A stretch of 64,000 nt of DNA from Prosthecobacter vanneervenii. GTDB taxonomy: Bacteria; Verrucomicrobiota; Verrucomicrobiia; Verrucomicrobiales; Verrucomicrobiaceae. Below are positions 57,043 to 64,000 of this stretch, piece after piece. The notes below the pieces were generated by a model that saw nothing but the letters and a program-made list of their open reading frames with translations, was not told the DNA's origin and searched no databases. Every line of letters starts with the position of its first letter. Position 1 is the first letter of the stretch. The stretch is from assembly GCF_014203095.1 (NCBI RefSeq), contig NZ_JACHIG010000009.1:186001-250000 (forward strand). Direction: 5' to 3'. A program made the position numbers and the translations under genes.

Positions 57043-59778
57043 TTATTTCAGCCTCAATACCAGACGCACTGCATCAAGGCGTAGTGAACTGGCACTGATG
57101 GCAGCGGCCAGGGCATCGCGCTGATCACGCAGGGCTGTGATTTCTTCGGAGCGCACGTGCGGATTGCGGGCCTGCAGATCTTCCAAGCGGGAGATCTCTT
57201 CATCCAACTGCTTGCGCATGGCTGTTACTGCACGTTGCTGCAGTGTTTTGAGCTGGGTTTCCGCGAGCTGCTGCGCCTTGCCGAGCATGGTGGGAAGCAG
57301 CTTGTGGCGGACGGTTTCGTTTTCGACGGTGCGGGTGGGATCGCCAGGAGAAAGCCTGGCTCGGGTGAAGGCAGCGTCGGCGCTGAGATCGCGCCCCTGA
57401 TGATCGACCGCCACGCGCAGAGGAGTGGCAGGCATGAAACGCGCCGCATGCAATGCGGGCGGGGCGATGCACTCGGCGATGAAACAGGTCTGCAGCACCA
57501 GACCTTCGCCTCCCGAAGCCTTCCAGAAGGCAAAACCAGCATTGCCTGCATGAGAACCCAGCAGGGCGTCCAGAGCCGCGCAGACAAGCGGGTGATCCCA
57601 GGTGAGGAAAGCTTCGTGATCCCGTGAAAGCGCACGCTCACGGTCAAAGGAGAAAGTGAGCCCCTCTTCAGGCAGGGCGGGCAGAGCGTCGGTAATAAGG
57701 TTGTCAGGCCGGATGTACCAGGTGCGATTTGTCATTTCCTCCACGTGCATGCCGAGATGGTCCAGCAGGCGGATGAAAAAGCGCTCAAAATCAAGCCCGG
57801 CGTCGATGTCGCGAATATGCTCGATCATTCGCGCCGCCAGCCGAGGCTTGCAGGAATTAAGCTCCAGCAGACGGTTATGGCCGCGCTCCAGTTTCTGCCG
57901 CACCTCCAGGCGCAGTTTCTTGCTGCGGCGGATGCAGTCGGTGAGCTTTTTGGAGTCATACCCAGCGCAGAGGACTTCGATCTCCGCCGCAAAGCTGTGT
58001 AGGAGCTGAGTAGCGCCCTGCAGGCTGTGCTCGAAGGCATCCAGCCCTTCATGATACCAGCGGGCAAGAACCTCCACTTCCCCGCCAGTGATGTAGGGGA
58101 CGTGGATATTGATGGTGCCCTTCTGACCGATGCGGTCCAGGCGGCCGATGCGCTGCTCCAGCAGCTCGGGATCGCGCGGCAGGTCATAAAGCACGAGGTG
58201 TTGAGCGAACTGAAAATTGCGTCCCTCGCTGCCGATTTCAGAGCAGATCAAGATGCGTGCACCTTCAGGGTCGGCAAAGGCTGCGGCATGGCGGTCCCGC
58301 TGCATGAGGGTGAGCCCTTCATGGAAAAGGACGGCATGCACGTTGATCTCGCGCAGGAGGCGCTCGTGGATGTCTTCCGCGAGCTTTCGAGTGCGGCAGA
58401 TGAGCAGGACTTTGGATTCGCCCAGATCTCGCAAGAGAGCGGCCAGCCAGCGGATACGGATGTCCTCAGGAGTAGAGTCTGCCTCGACGTCCAACTTGTT
58501 AAGGTGGCACTGACGCGGCGGGAAGCCTTGGATGACGGCGCGGGTGTTTCTGAACATGACGCGACCGGTACCGAACTCATCCAGAAGATCGGCCACGAGG
58601 CGCTGGCGTGCTGACTCATCTCCACCAGCCAGCTGGGTGGCGTGCTGCTGCACCCGGGGGGAATGGCTGGCAAAAAGCGTATGATCTTCCTCATTCATAC
58701 CGCCCCCATGAAGAATACGGTCCACCACCTGCGCGACCTGTTCATAGCGGGTGGATTCAGCCAGGAAGGCCTGTAAATCGCCATAACGATCTGGGTCCAA
58801 CAAACGAAGGCGGGCAAAATGCCCCTCGGCACCGAGCTGCTGCGGAGTGGCGGTGAGCAGCAGCACGCCAGGCACGCGCCGGGCAATGGCCTCGACCACC
58901 TGATAGGCGACGCCTGGAGCCTCAACGGTCCATTCGAGATGATGGGCCTCATCCACAATCAGAAGGTCCCAGGCAGCCTCTGTGGCCTGCTGTGCGCGCT
59001 TTTCTGAACCACTGAGCAGGGAGAGCGGGCAGAGCACGAGCTGGCTATCCATGAAGGGATTCCCCTCGGGATCTCCTGCCTCGATGGCGGCGCAGCGCTC
59101 TTCATCGAAGAGGCTGAACATGAGGTTAAACCGACGCAGCAGCTCGACAAACCACTGATGCGGCAGCGCATCTGGAACCAGCACCAGGATGCGCGAGGCA
59201 CGCCCCGTGAGGTGCAGACGGTGCAGAATGAGACCTGCCTCGATGGTCTTCCCAAGGCCGACCTCATCCGCCAGCAGGACGCGCGGCAGCAGGCGGCCGG
59301 TGACGTCTGCGGCGATGGACATCTGATGCGGGATGGGATCGACACGCCCGCCGATGAATCCCCGGACCGGAGAAGCCTGCATGCGGCAGCGCCATTCCAC
59401 CGCCTCGGCACGCAGGGCGTAGGTCTGGAGGTCGTCCACGCTGGCGGAAAGCAGCCGCTCCTGTGGTCCGCCGAGGGCCAGGGTGTCCGCAAGGTCTTCC
59501 TCGGGGATGGCCCTGGCCCCGGCGTGATAGACCAGGGTGCCGTCCGCAGTGCTTACCGAGTCGATTTGAAACTCGGCGCCATCTCGTAGGGTGATCTTGT
59601 CTCCAGCCTGAAAGCTGGCGCGGCGCAGGGGAGCCCCGCTGCGGGCGTAACGACGGGTTTCACCGGCTGCGGGAAAGCGCAGGTCGACGAAATTACCTTC
59701 GATGCGTGTGACGATGCCGAGGCCCAGCTCTGGCTCGCTTTGGCTGGTCCAGCGCTGACCGGGTGTGGGAGATTCCAT
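57043..59778 (-). CDS. rapA: SNF2-family helicase, RapA/HepA-like RNA polymerase-associated ATPase
   Basis: 911 aa (E. coli RapA 968). N-terminal ~60 residues resemble the RapA Tudor-like barrels (GLGIVTRIEGNFVDLRFPAA), then the Swi2/Snf2 ATPase: motif I DEVGLGKTIEAG (161-172), motif II LIVDEAHHLEW, motif III LLLTATPQQLG, and the C-terminal helicase lobe with VLLICRTRKLAED and LVLYDLPRDPELLEQRIGRLDRIGQKG (motifs V-VI). The C-terminal 300 residues match the RapA-specific region (WDHPLVCAALDALLG). RapA recycles stalled RNA polymerase. Follows a 196-aa secreted protein gene by 14 bp in the same direction. Confidence 0.88.
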   Translation of the reverse strand: MESPTPGQRWTSQSEPELGLGIVTRIEGNFVDLRFPAAGETRRYARSGAPLRRASFQAGDKITLRDGAEFQIDSVSTADGTLVYHAGARAIPEEDLADTLALGGPQERLLSASVDDLQTYALRAEAVEWRCRMQASPVRGFIGGRVDPIPHQMSIAADVTGRLLPRVLLADEVGLGKTIEAGLILHRLHLTGRASRILVLVPDALPHQWFVELLRRFNLMFSLFDEERCAAIEAGDPEGNPFMDSQLVLCPLSLLSGSEKRAQQATEAAWDLLIVDEAHHLEWTVEAPGVAYQVVEAIARRVPGVLLLTATPQQLGAEGHFARLRLLDPDRYGDLQAFLAESTRYEQVAQVVDRILHGGGMNEEDHTLFASHSPRVQQHATQLAGGDESARQRLVADLLDEFGTGRVMFRNTRAVIQGFPPRQCHLNKLDVEADSTPEDIRIRWLAALLRDLGESKVLLICRTRKLAEDIHERLLREINVHAVLFHEGLTLMQRDRHAAAFADPEGARILICSEIGSEGRNFQFAQHLVLYDLPRDPELLEQRIGRLDRIGQKGTINIHVPYITGGEVEVLARWYHEGLDAFEHSLQGATQLLHSFAAEIEVLCAGYDSKKLTDCIRRSKKLRLEVRQKLERGHNRLLELNSCKPRLAARMIEHIRDIDAGLDFERFFIRLLDHLGMHVEEMTNRTWYIRPDNLITDALPALPEEGLTFSFDRERALSRDHEAFLTWDHPLVCAALDALLGSHAGNAGFAFWKASGGEGLVLQTCFIAECIAPPALHAARFMPATPLRVAVDHQGRDLSADAAFTRARLSPGDPTRTVENETVRHKLLPTMLGKAQQLAETQLKTLQQRAVTAMRKQLDEEISRLEDLQARNPHVRSEEITALRDQRDALAAAISASSLRLDAVRLVLRLK

Positions 59779-59792
59779 TCTTGCCGTGTCTG

Positions 59793-60383
59793 CTATTTCT
59801 CCTTTTTGCCAAAGAGGCGGCCAAAGAACCCTTTTTTCTTGGGTTCAGCCGCTGGCTGCTGCGCCTGAGCTGACACCGGCTGCTGCTGAGGCATCGCCGG
59901 CCCAGGGGGCATGGTGTTCTGGGTAAAATCAATCATGCCAGGCTTGATCGACGGAGCGGCACTGGGATTGACATTGACGACCTTGGGCTTTTTGGCATTC
60001 CCCTTTTCGTCGTACTCATAGATTACCTGCTGGTAGCACAAGCCGCTGAGATTGAAGGTGCGCATCTCCTGAGGGCGGCCGTAGGCATCAAAATAGACCT
60101 GAGATCTGGCGACGAGGTTTCCCCGGCCATCATAGATGTGCCCCTGGGTGGGAAGACCGCGCTCATTGAGGAGGTAGTGTTTTTTGGCCACCAAAGCTCC
60201 GCCAGCATTGTACGTGGACTCAATGAGCTCGTTGGTGGTCTTGTCGACAACGGTTTCGGAATGCGAATTGTCCGGGTGATAGGTACTCTTGGCCACAATC
60301 GGGGTGGCCGGAGGCGCTGCAGGCTGAGCGAAAGCGGCAGATGCCAGCCAAAGAAGGACAAAAAAAGCAGAGCAGGATTTCAT
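59793..60383 (-). CDS. Secreted YD/RHS-motif-like protein of unknown function
   Basis: 196 aa from ATG 60383 (signal MKSCSAFFVLLWLASAAFAQ). The mature part has repeated YD-like motifs: YNAGGALVAKKHYLLNERG, YDGRGNLVARSQVYFDAYGR and YEYDEKGNAKKPKVV, three imperfect copies of a strand pattern found in YD/RHS and MORN-type antiparallel repeats. Gln/Pro-rich tail, ending with FFGRLFGKKEK, which is basic. Function unknown. Located upstream of the rapA-like gene in the same operon; a functional connection is not apparent. Confidence 0.75.
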   Translation of the reverse strand: MKSCSAFFVLLWLASAAFAQPAAPPATPIVAKSTYHPDNSHSETVVDKTTNELIESTYNAGGALVAKKHYLLNERGLPTQGHIYDGRGNLVARSQVYFDAYGRPQEMRTFNLSGLCYQQVIYEYDEKGNAKKPKVVNVNPSAAPSIKPGMIDFTQNTMPPGPAMPQQQPVSAQAQQPAAEPKKKGFFGRLFGKKEK

Positions 60384-60466
60384 GACAGAATCAATGTTGA
60401 CGGCAGAATAACGCCCGGCCCAAGCGCCTACAACGACAAATCCCGCCTTCCCCATCCCTTTGTGTC

Positions 60467-60904
60467 ATGAATGCCACCACCGATCCCACCTGGGCAGAAT
60501 TTCTTTCTCAAATCATCGCGGAATTTGGCTGCACAACGGGCACGCTGCACAGGCTGGATCCTGCTGACCGGCACCTCAAGCTGGTAGCCCATCAGGGCAT
60601 CCCAGAAGCGCTGATGCCGATCATTCAGTCCATCCCGGTGGGCAAAGGGATTGCCGGAACTGCCGCCGAGCGGCTCGAACCGGTGGAGATTTGCAACCTG
60701 CAAACCGACACCTCGGGGGTGGCGAAACCCGGAGCCAAGCAGACCCAAGTGCAGGGCTCTCTAGCCGTACCGGTGCTGGACGGAGGTCGCCTTTGCGGCA
60801 CGCTAGGCATCGGCAAGCTGGTGCCCTATGACTTTACCGCAGAGGAGAAATCGAGGCTGATCCAGACCGCACGCAGCATCTCTGCAAAGCTGCTGCCAGC
60901 TTGA
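60467..60904 (+). CDS. GAF domain-containing protein
   Basis: 145 aa, a stand-alone GAF domain: FLSQIIAEFGCTTGTLHRLD, LKLVAHQGIPEALMPIIQSI, PVGKGIAGTAAERLEPVEIC, LAVPVLDGGRLCGTLGIGK and the final helix. Such single-domain GAF proteins act as small-molecule or redox sensors, some being methionine-R-sulfoxide reductases (fRMsr), but the three cysteines needed for fRMsr activity are not all present here. Divergent from the secreted YD-like gene. No partner output domain is adjacent. Confidence 0.85.
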   Translation: MNATTDPTWAEFLSQIIAEFGCTTGTLHRLDPADRHLKLVAHQGIPEALMPIIQSIPVGKGIAGTAAERLEPVEICNLQTDTSGVAKPGAKQTQVQGSLAVPVLDGGRLCGTLGIGKLVPYDFTAEEKSRLIQTARSISAKLLPA

Positions 60905-61059
60905 AACCTTGGATGACTGAAGGCCGGGGTATCGACTGACGGGCCAGCGATCATTTTTCAGACCTCTAGACGCAGCGGAACCGCTTTGGACTTGGGACTC
61001 GTAGGCCAGAACACCCCCTGTGGTATCAGGACGGTTTGCTGCGCGCGCCTTCTTCAAGG

Positions 61060-61104
61060 AAAAATAGATAGCCCGGACGAGGCATCAAAAGCCTGTCCGG
61101 GCTA
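61060..61104 (-). terminator. Rho-independent terminator of the beta-strand-repeat protein gene
   Basis: On the minus strand TAGCCCGGAC (61095-61104) pairs with GTCCGGGCTA (61069-61078), inner arms AGGC/GCCT extend it, and an AAAAA run (61060-61064 on plus) gives the U-tract. It lies 23 bp after the stop codon at 61127. Confidence 0.88.
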
Positions 61105-61126
61105 CAAGTAGCTCCCTGGAATCGGA

Positions 61127-64000
61127 TCAGATGCCGCTGCGGCGGCGGCGGCGGTAGCAGAGGCCCAGCAGGCCGATCAGCAGCAGGATCATGCGGGAAG
61201 GCTCAGGAACGACGACGATGACACCGAAGTTCTGGAAGGCCGAAGTATCCCAAGTAAGACCGCCAGTAAGGGTGATACCGCTGAGGTCCAGATCCGTGGA
61301 GGTGGTGAAGCCGCCGCCATTGGAAAGGGTGGTGGAGCCCAGGGTGGACCAGTCGAGGAGCTTGAAGATCTCGCCGAAGGTGTAGGAGCCGCTGTTGTCC
61401 ACCAGAGTGACGGTGCCAGCACCCGTGCCGAGCTGGAAGCTGCCACTGGTGAGCTTGATGCTGTCATAGCCGCCGCCAGCGTTCTGCCAGTTGGTTGTAT
61501 AGCTGGTATTGCTGAAGTCGGTGCCATTGGAGGTCAGGCCATTCAGATAGGTCAGAGCAGAACCGGCCCCTGGATCAAAGCCGACATCGGCCTGTGCGCT
61601 GCTCGTAATGCTCAGGCTGATGTGACCGCCATTGAGGACCTGCACGGCATTGCCAGCAGCGGTGAAAGTCATGGTGGTGTTGCTGGTGCCAGTGCTGCCA
61701 ACGCCAGGAGCGAGGGTGGCACCGCTGTTGATGATCGTGCTGCCACTGATGCTGCCAGAACCGGAGAGCACCGCCGCGTTGCTGACAGTAACAGTGCCAG
61801 CTCCGCTGAGAGAACCGCTGGTGCCATCTCCGACCTGCAGCGTGCCAGCGGTGACGTTGGTCGGGCCAGTGTAGGTTTCAGTGTTGTTGAAGACCAAGGT
61901 GTTGGTGCCGAGCTTGGTAACTCCCACCGCACCACCGCCAGTGCCAGCGCTGTCCTGCACAACCGCGGTGACTGTGAAGGTGCCGCCAGCAGCATTGGTG
62001 GTGTCAAAGCCGACAGCCGAGCCTGCCTTGAGTCCATTACTGGAGACAGCAGTCAGGTTGTTCAGGAGCGTCGTGGTGTCTGCCGTGGTGAACTCTCCCG
62101 CGCCACCCACGTTGAAGGCGACAGTGGCACCGCTGTTGACAGTGACGTTGGCAGGAGTCCAGCTGGCGGACTGGTTGTTATAGAGTGAGGCCTCCTTGGC
62201 GAACTGCAGTGTGCCAGCTGTGACTGTTGTCGTTCCAGTGTAGGTATTGGCGCCAGAGAGGGTCTGAGTCCCGGTGCCCACTTTGACGAGATTCAATGCA
62301 TTGGTGCTGTTGGTGATCACCCCCGCAAAGGTGGTGCTGGTGTTGTCGTTGCCAGTGGTCAGCGTAGCAGCGGCACCGCTGTTGGTGATCAGGCCGCCCG
62401 TGGAAACGGTATCACCCGAGAGGGAGCCAACTCCCGTGGCGAAGCCTTTGATATCAAAAGCAGCCCCCTGATAAACCGCAAGTGCTGAAGCGGTGGGAAC
62501 GGCACCCGCAGCGCCCACCTGCAACACACCACCAGCAACAGTGGTGCTGCCACCGTAGTTGTTGGTTGCATTGCTCATCACGAGAACGCCAGCACCGGAC
62601 TTGGTGAGGTTGGTGCCTCCAGTGACCTTGCCGCTGATGGTGGCCGTGACCTGCGGGCTGGTGACGTTGATATTATGTGCACCGGCAGCCAGCGTCATGG
62701 TGCCGCTAAGCGTGAGGTTGTTTGCCGCGACGGTGCCGCCGAAGGTGAAATCTCCACTCACGCTGGTGGCATTGCTGATGGTGCGGGTCGCAGTGCCTGC
62801 CAAAATGGAGGTACCGGTGCCAATGGTGATGGTGCCAGTGCCGTAGGCGTTTGTAGCAGCGGAGTTGTCGAAGATGACGCTGCCCTGGCTGATGTTCAGC
62901 CCACCTGTGAGGGTGTTGGCTGTGGAACCGCTGAACACGAGTGAGCCAGAGCCAGACTTGGTGATGGTGCCACCACCGGTGGTATTGAGAGGAGCGGAGA
63001 TGATGAGGCCATCCGGGGAGACGCCGTTCACGGTGATGACCGGAGCTGCATTGGTCAGCACCAAGGCCGTGCCACTGATAGTCGGTGTGGAAGCGAGGTT
63101 GTCATTGGTGACGGTGATGGCATTAGCGGCGCTCAGGTTGAGCAGCGTGCTCGTTGCCACAGTAGGAGTTGCGGTGCCACCAGCTGAATTGTTGAACGTC
63201 AGGCTGGTGAGGGTATTGGTGCCACTTGTCGTCAGGGTGCCGCCTCCGTTGATGGTGACGTTGGAAGTCTGGGCAATCTGACCAGCGATAGCAGATCCAA
63301 ATGTCATGGTGTTGGTGCCTGCAGTGACACCCGAACCCGTTGTGATCGTGATTTGATTGGACGAAGACGTGTAGGTCTGGTTGGTCTGGGCGGTCACGCC
63401 GGTGCCAGTCGTGATTGTGAACTGTGTCGCACTGGTAATCGCAGTGATAAATTCACCGGCAGGAATGCCAGTGCCGCTGATTGCCATACCGACGGTGAGT
63501 CCCGCTGTGGATGCCACGGTAACTGTGTTGCTGTTGGCAGTGGTCGTGCCGCCGGTGGCCAGGGTGCTGCCGCTGGCCGCAATGCCGGTGATAAATTCAT
63601 TCGCAGGCAGGCCGGTTCCAGTCACAGCTTGTCCGACATACAGACCGGAGACAGTGCTCAGGCTGCCCACCTGAGCGGTCGAAGCCGTGGTCGTGCCAGA
63701 ACTCTGTGCGCCACCAAAGGACACCGTTGCACCGTTGTTGATGGTCAGATTACCGGGGACGGCAACCGTTGTGGTGCCGTTGGCGCCGGCCGTGTTCAGA
63801 AGAAGCAGGCCGCTGTCGACGAACGTTCCACCCGTGTAGGTGTTGTTGCCAGTCAGGACCAGCGTGCTGCCGACGTTGGGGGCCCCGCTCTTGATCAGCG
63901 TCACCGGGCCGTTTGTGGTGTTGTTGGCGATCACCGCAGAAACGGACATCGCGTTGGTGCTGCTATTGAGCTGGAATGTCAGCTCCGCAGGCGCAGAGCC
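61127..64000 (-). CDS. PEP-CTERM autotransporter-associated beta-strand-repeat protein, N-terminus beyond the window
   Basis: The 957 visible residues are the C-terminal portion; the frame stays open to the right edge. The body is built of beta-strand repeats of the autotransporter-associated type, e.g. TLVLTGNNTYTGGTFVDSGL, LNLVKVGTGTQTLSGANTYT, TLVFNNTETYTGPTNVTAGT and LSGAGTVTVSNAAVLSG. A further pair of ~45-residue repeats reads YVGQAVTGTGLPANEFITGI and TVGMAISGTGIPAGEFITAI. The end has the PEP-CTERM signal: VVPEPS, a hydrophobic helix, then RRRRR, so it should be processed by an exosortase. No autotransporter barrel domain is seen. Surface adhesin or matrix role is likely but inferred. 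Confidence 0.9.
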   Translation of the reverse strand, partial: GSAPAELTFQLNSSTNAMSVSAVIANNTTNGPVTLIKSGAPNVGSTLVLTGNNTYTGGTFVDSGLLLLNTAGANGTTTVAVPGNLTINNGATVSFGGAQSSGTTTASTAQVGSLSTVSGLYVGQAVTGTGLPANEFITGIAASGSTLATGGTTTANSNTVTVASTAGLTVGMAISGTGIPAGEFITAITSATQFTITTGTGVTAQTNQTYTSSSNQITITTGSGVTAGTNTMTFGSAIAGQIAQTSNVTINGGGTLTTSGTNTLTSLTFNNSAGGTATPTVATSTLLNLSAANAITVTNDNLASTPTISGTALVLTNAAPVITVNGVSPDGLIISAPLNTTGGGTITKSGSGSLVFSGSTANTLTGGLNISQGSVIFDNSAATNAYGTGTITIGTGTSILAGTATRTISNATSVSGDFTFGGTVAANNLTLSGTMTLAAGAHNINVTSPQVTATISGKVTGGTNLTKSGAGVLVMSNATNNYGGSTTVAGGVLQVGAAGAVPTASALAVYQGAAFDIKGFATGVGSLSGDTVSTGGLITNSGAAATLTTGNDNTSTTFAGVITNSTNALNLVKVGTGTQTLSGANTYTGTTTVTAGTLQFAKEASLYNNQSASWTPANVTVNSGATVAFNVGGAGEFTTADTTTLLNNLTAVSSNGLKAGSAVGFDTTNAAGGTFTVTAVVQDSAGTGGGAVGVTKLGTNTLVFNNTETYTGPTNVTAGTLQVGDGTSGSLSGAGTVTVSNAAVLSGSGSISGSTIINSGATLAPGVGSTGTSNTTMTFTAAGNAVQVLNGGHISLSITSSAQADVGFDPGAGSALTYLNGLTSNGTDFSNTSYTTNWQNAGGGYDSIKLTSGSFQLGTGAGTVTLVDNSGSYTFGEIFKLLDWSTLGSTTLSNGGGFTTSTDLDLSGITLTGGLTWDTSAFQNFGVIVVVPEPSRMILLLIGLLGLCYRRRRRSGI

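Overview
The window is a 64 kb chromosomal segment from a GC-rich, Gram-negative bacterium of the PVC superphylum, most likely a Verrucomicrobiaceae member close to Prosthecobacter/Verrucomicrobium. The taxonomic inference rests on family content: an LpxC-FabZ fusion next to LpxA (lipid A, so an outer membrane is present), a large secreted cytochrome with the Pirellula/Verrucomicrobium-type C-terminal haem domain, a DUF1592/DUF1552 pair, a DUF1080 protein, RNase HIII, and a beta-strand-repeat protein ending in a PEP-CTERM sorting tail. No 16S rRNA or tRNA gene was seen, so the placement is inferred.

Layout. 1-3 kb: a truncated zinc/manganese-binding lipoprotein gene, mutY, rnhC and an HU-family gene. 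3-13.6 kb: secreted PVC-type proteins, namely a cytochrome/propeller protein and a DUF1080 protein on +, then a tight four-gene minus-strand operon (DUF1592, DUF1552, a leucine-rich-repeat-like protein, and an unrecognised protein with an internal duplication). 13.7-16.4 kb: a two-component pair whose kinase carries two discoidin-like sensor modules. 16.5-20 kb: a tandem-SGNH secreted esterase divergent from glgX. 20-31 kb: surface polysaccharide genes, with a translationally coupled run murJ-like / O-antigen-ligase-like / fused double glycosyltransferase / asnB on +, then acyltransferase-3, SGNH hydrolase and GT4 on -. 30-35 kb: lpxA, lpxC-fabZ, a PQQ-propeller protein and an lnt-like gene. 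35-43 kb: acs, a SurA/PpiC-like isomerase coupled to a RelE-like protein, a class V aminotransferase, a UPF0175/DUF3368 toxin-antitoxin pair and pheST. 44.5-46 kb: a 5'-truncated REP-associated tyrosine transposase (RAYT) with 151-bp tandem repeats. 46-52 kb: another acyltransferase-3, rpmI-rplT, a hybrid histidine kinase, a Tat-exported propeller protein and sixA. 52-64 kb: an araC-type regulator divergent from a PEP-hydrolase-family gene across an ordered operator-like array, ftsH, a rapA-like helicase, a GAF protein and the 3' part of a giant PEP-CTERM beta-strand-repeat protein.

How the genes fit together. Much of the window serves the cell envelope: lipid A (lpxA, lpxC-fabZ), lipoprotein maturation (lnt-like), periplasmic folding (surA-like), surface polysaccharide synthesis and O-acylation (murJ-like, ligase, GT4s, AT3/SGNH) and secreted PVC-type proteins. 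The remainder is housekeeping (mutY, rnhC, acs, pheST, rpmI-rplT, ftsH).

Most unusual signals: (i) the RAYT gene whose last ten codons and stop are reiterated in each upstream-lying repeat unit, each unit also carrying a CCGATG/CATCGG hairpin; (ii) a symmetric array of 10-bp-phased half-sites filling the 100-bp gap between the araC-type gene and the PEP-hydrolase gene; (iii) an inverted pair of hairpins with compensatory changes between ftsH and the rapA-like gene; (iv) the four-gene DUF1592 operon ending in a self-duplicated protein of unknown function.
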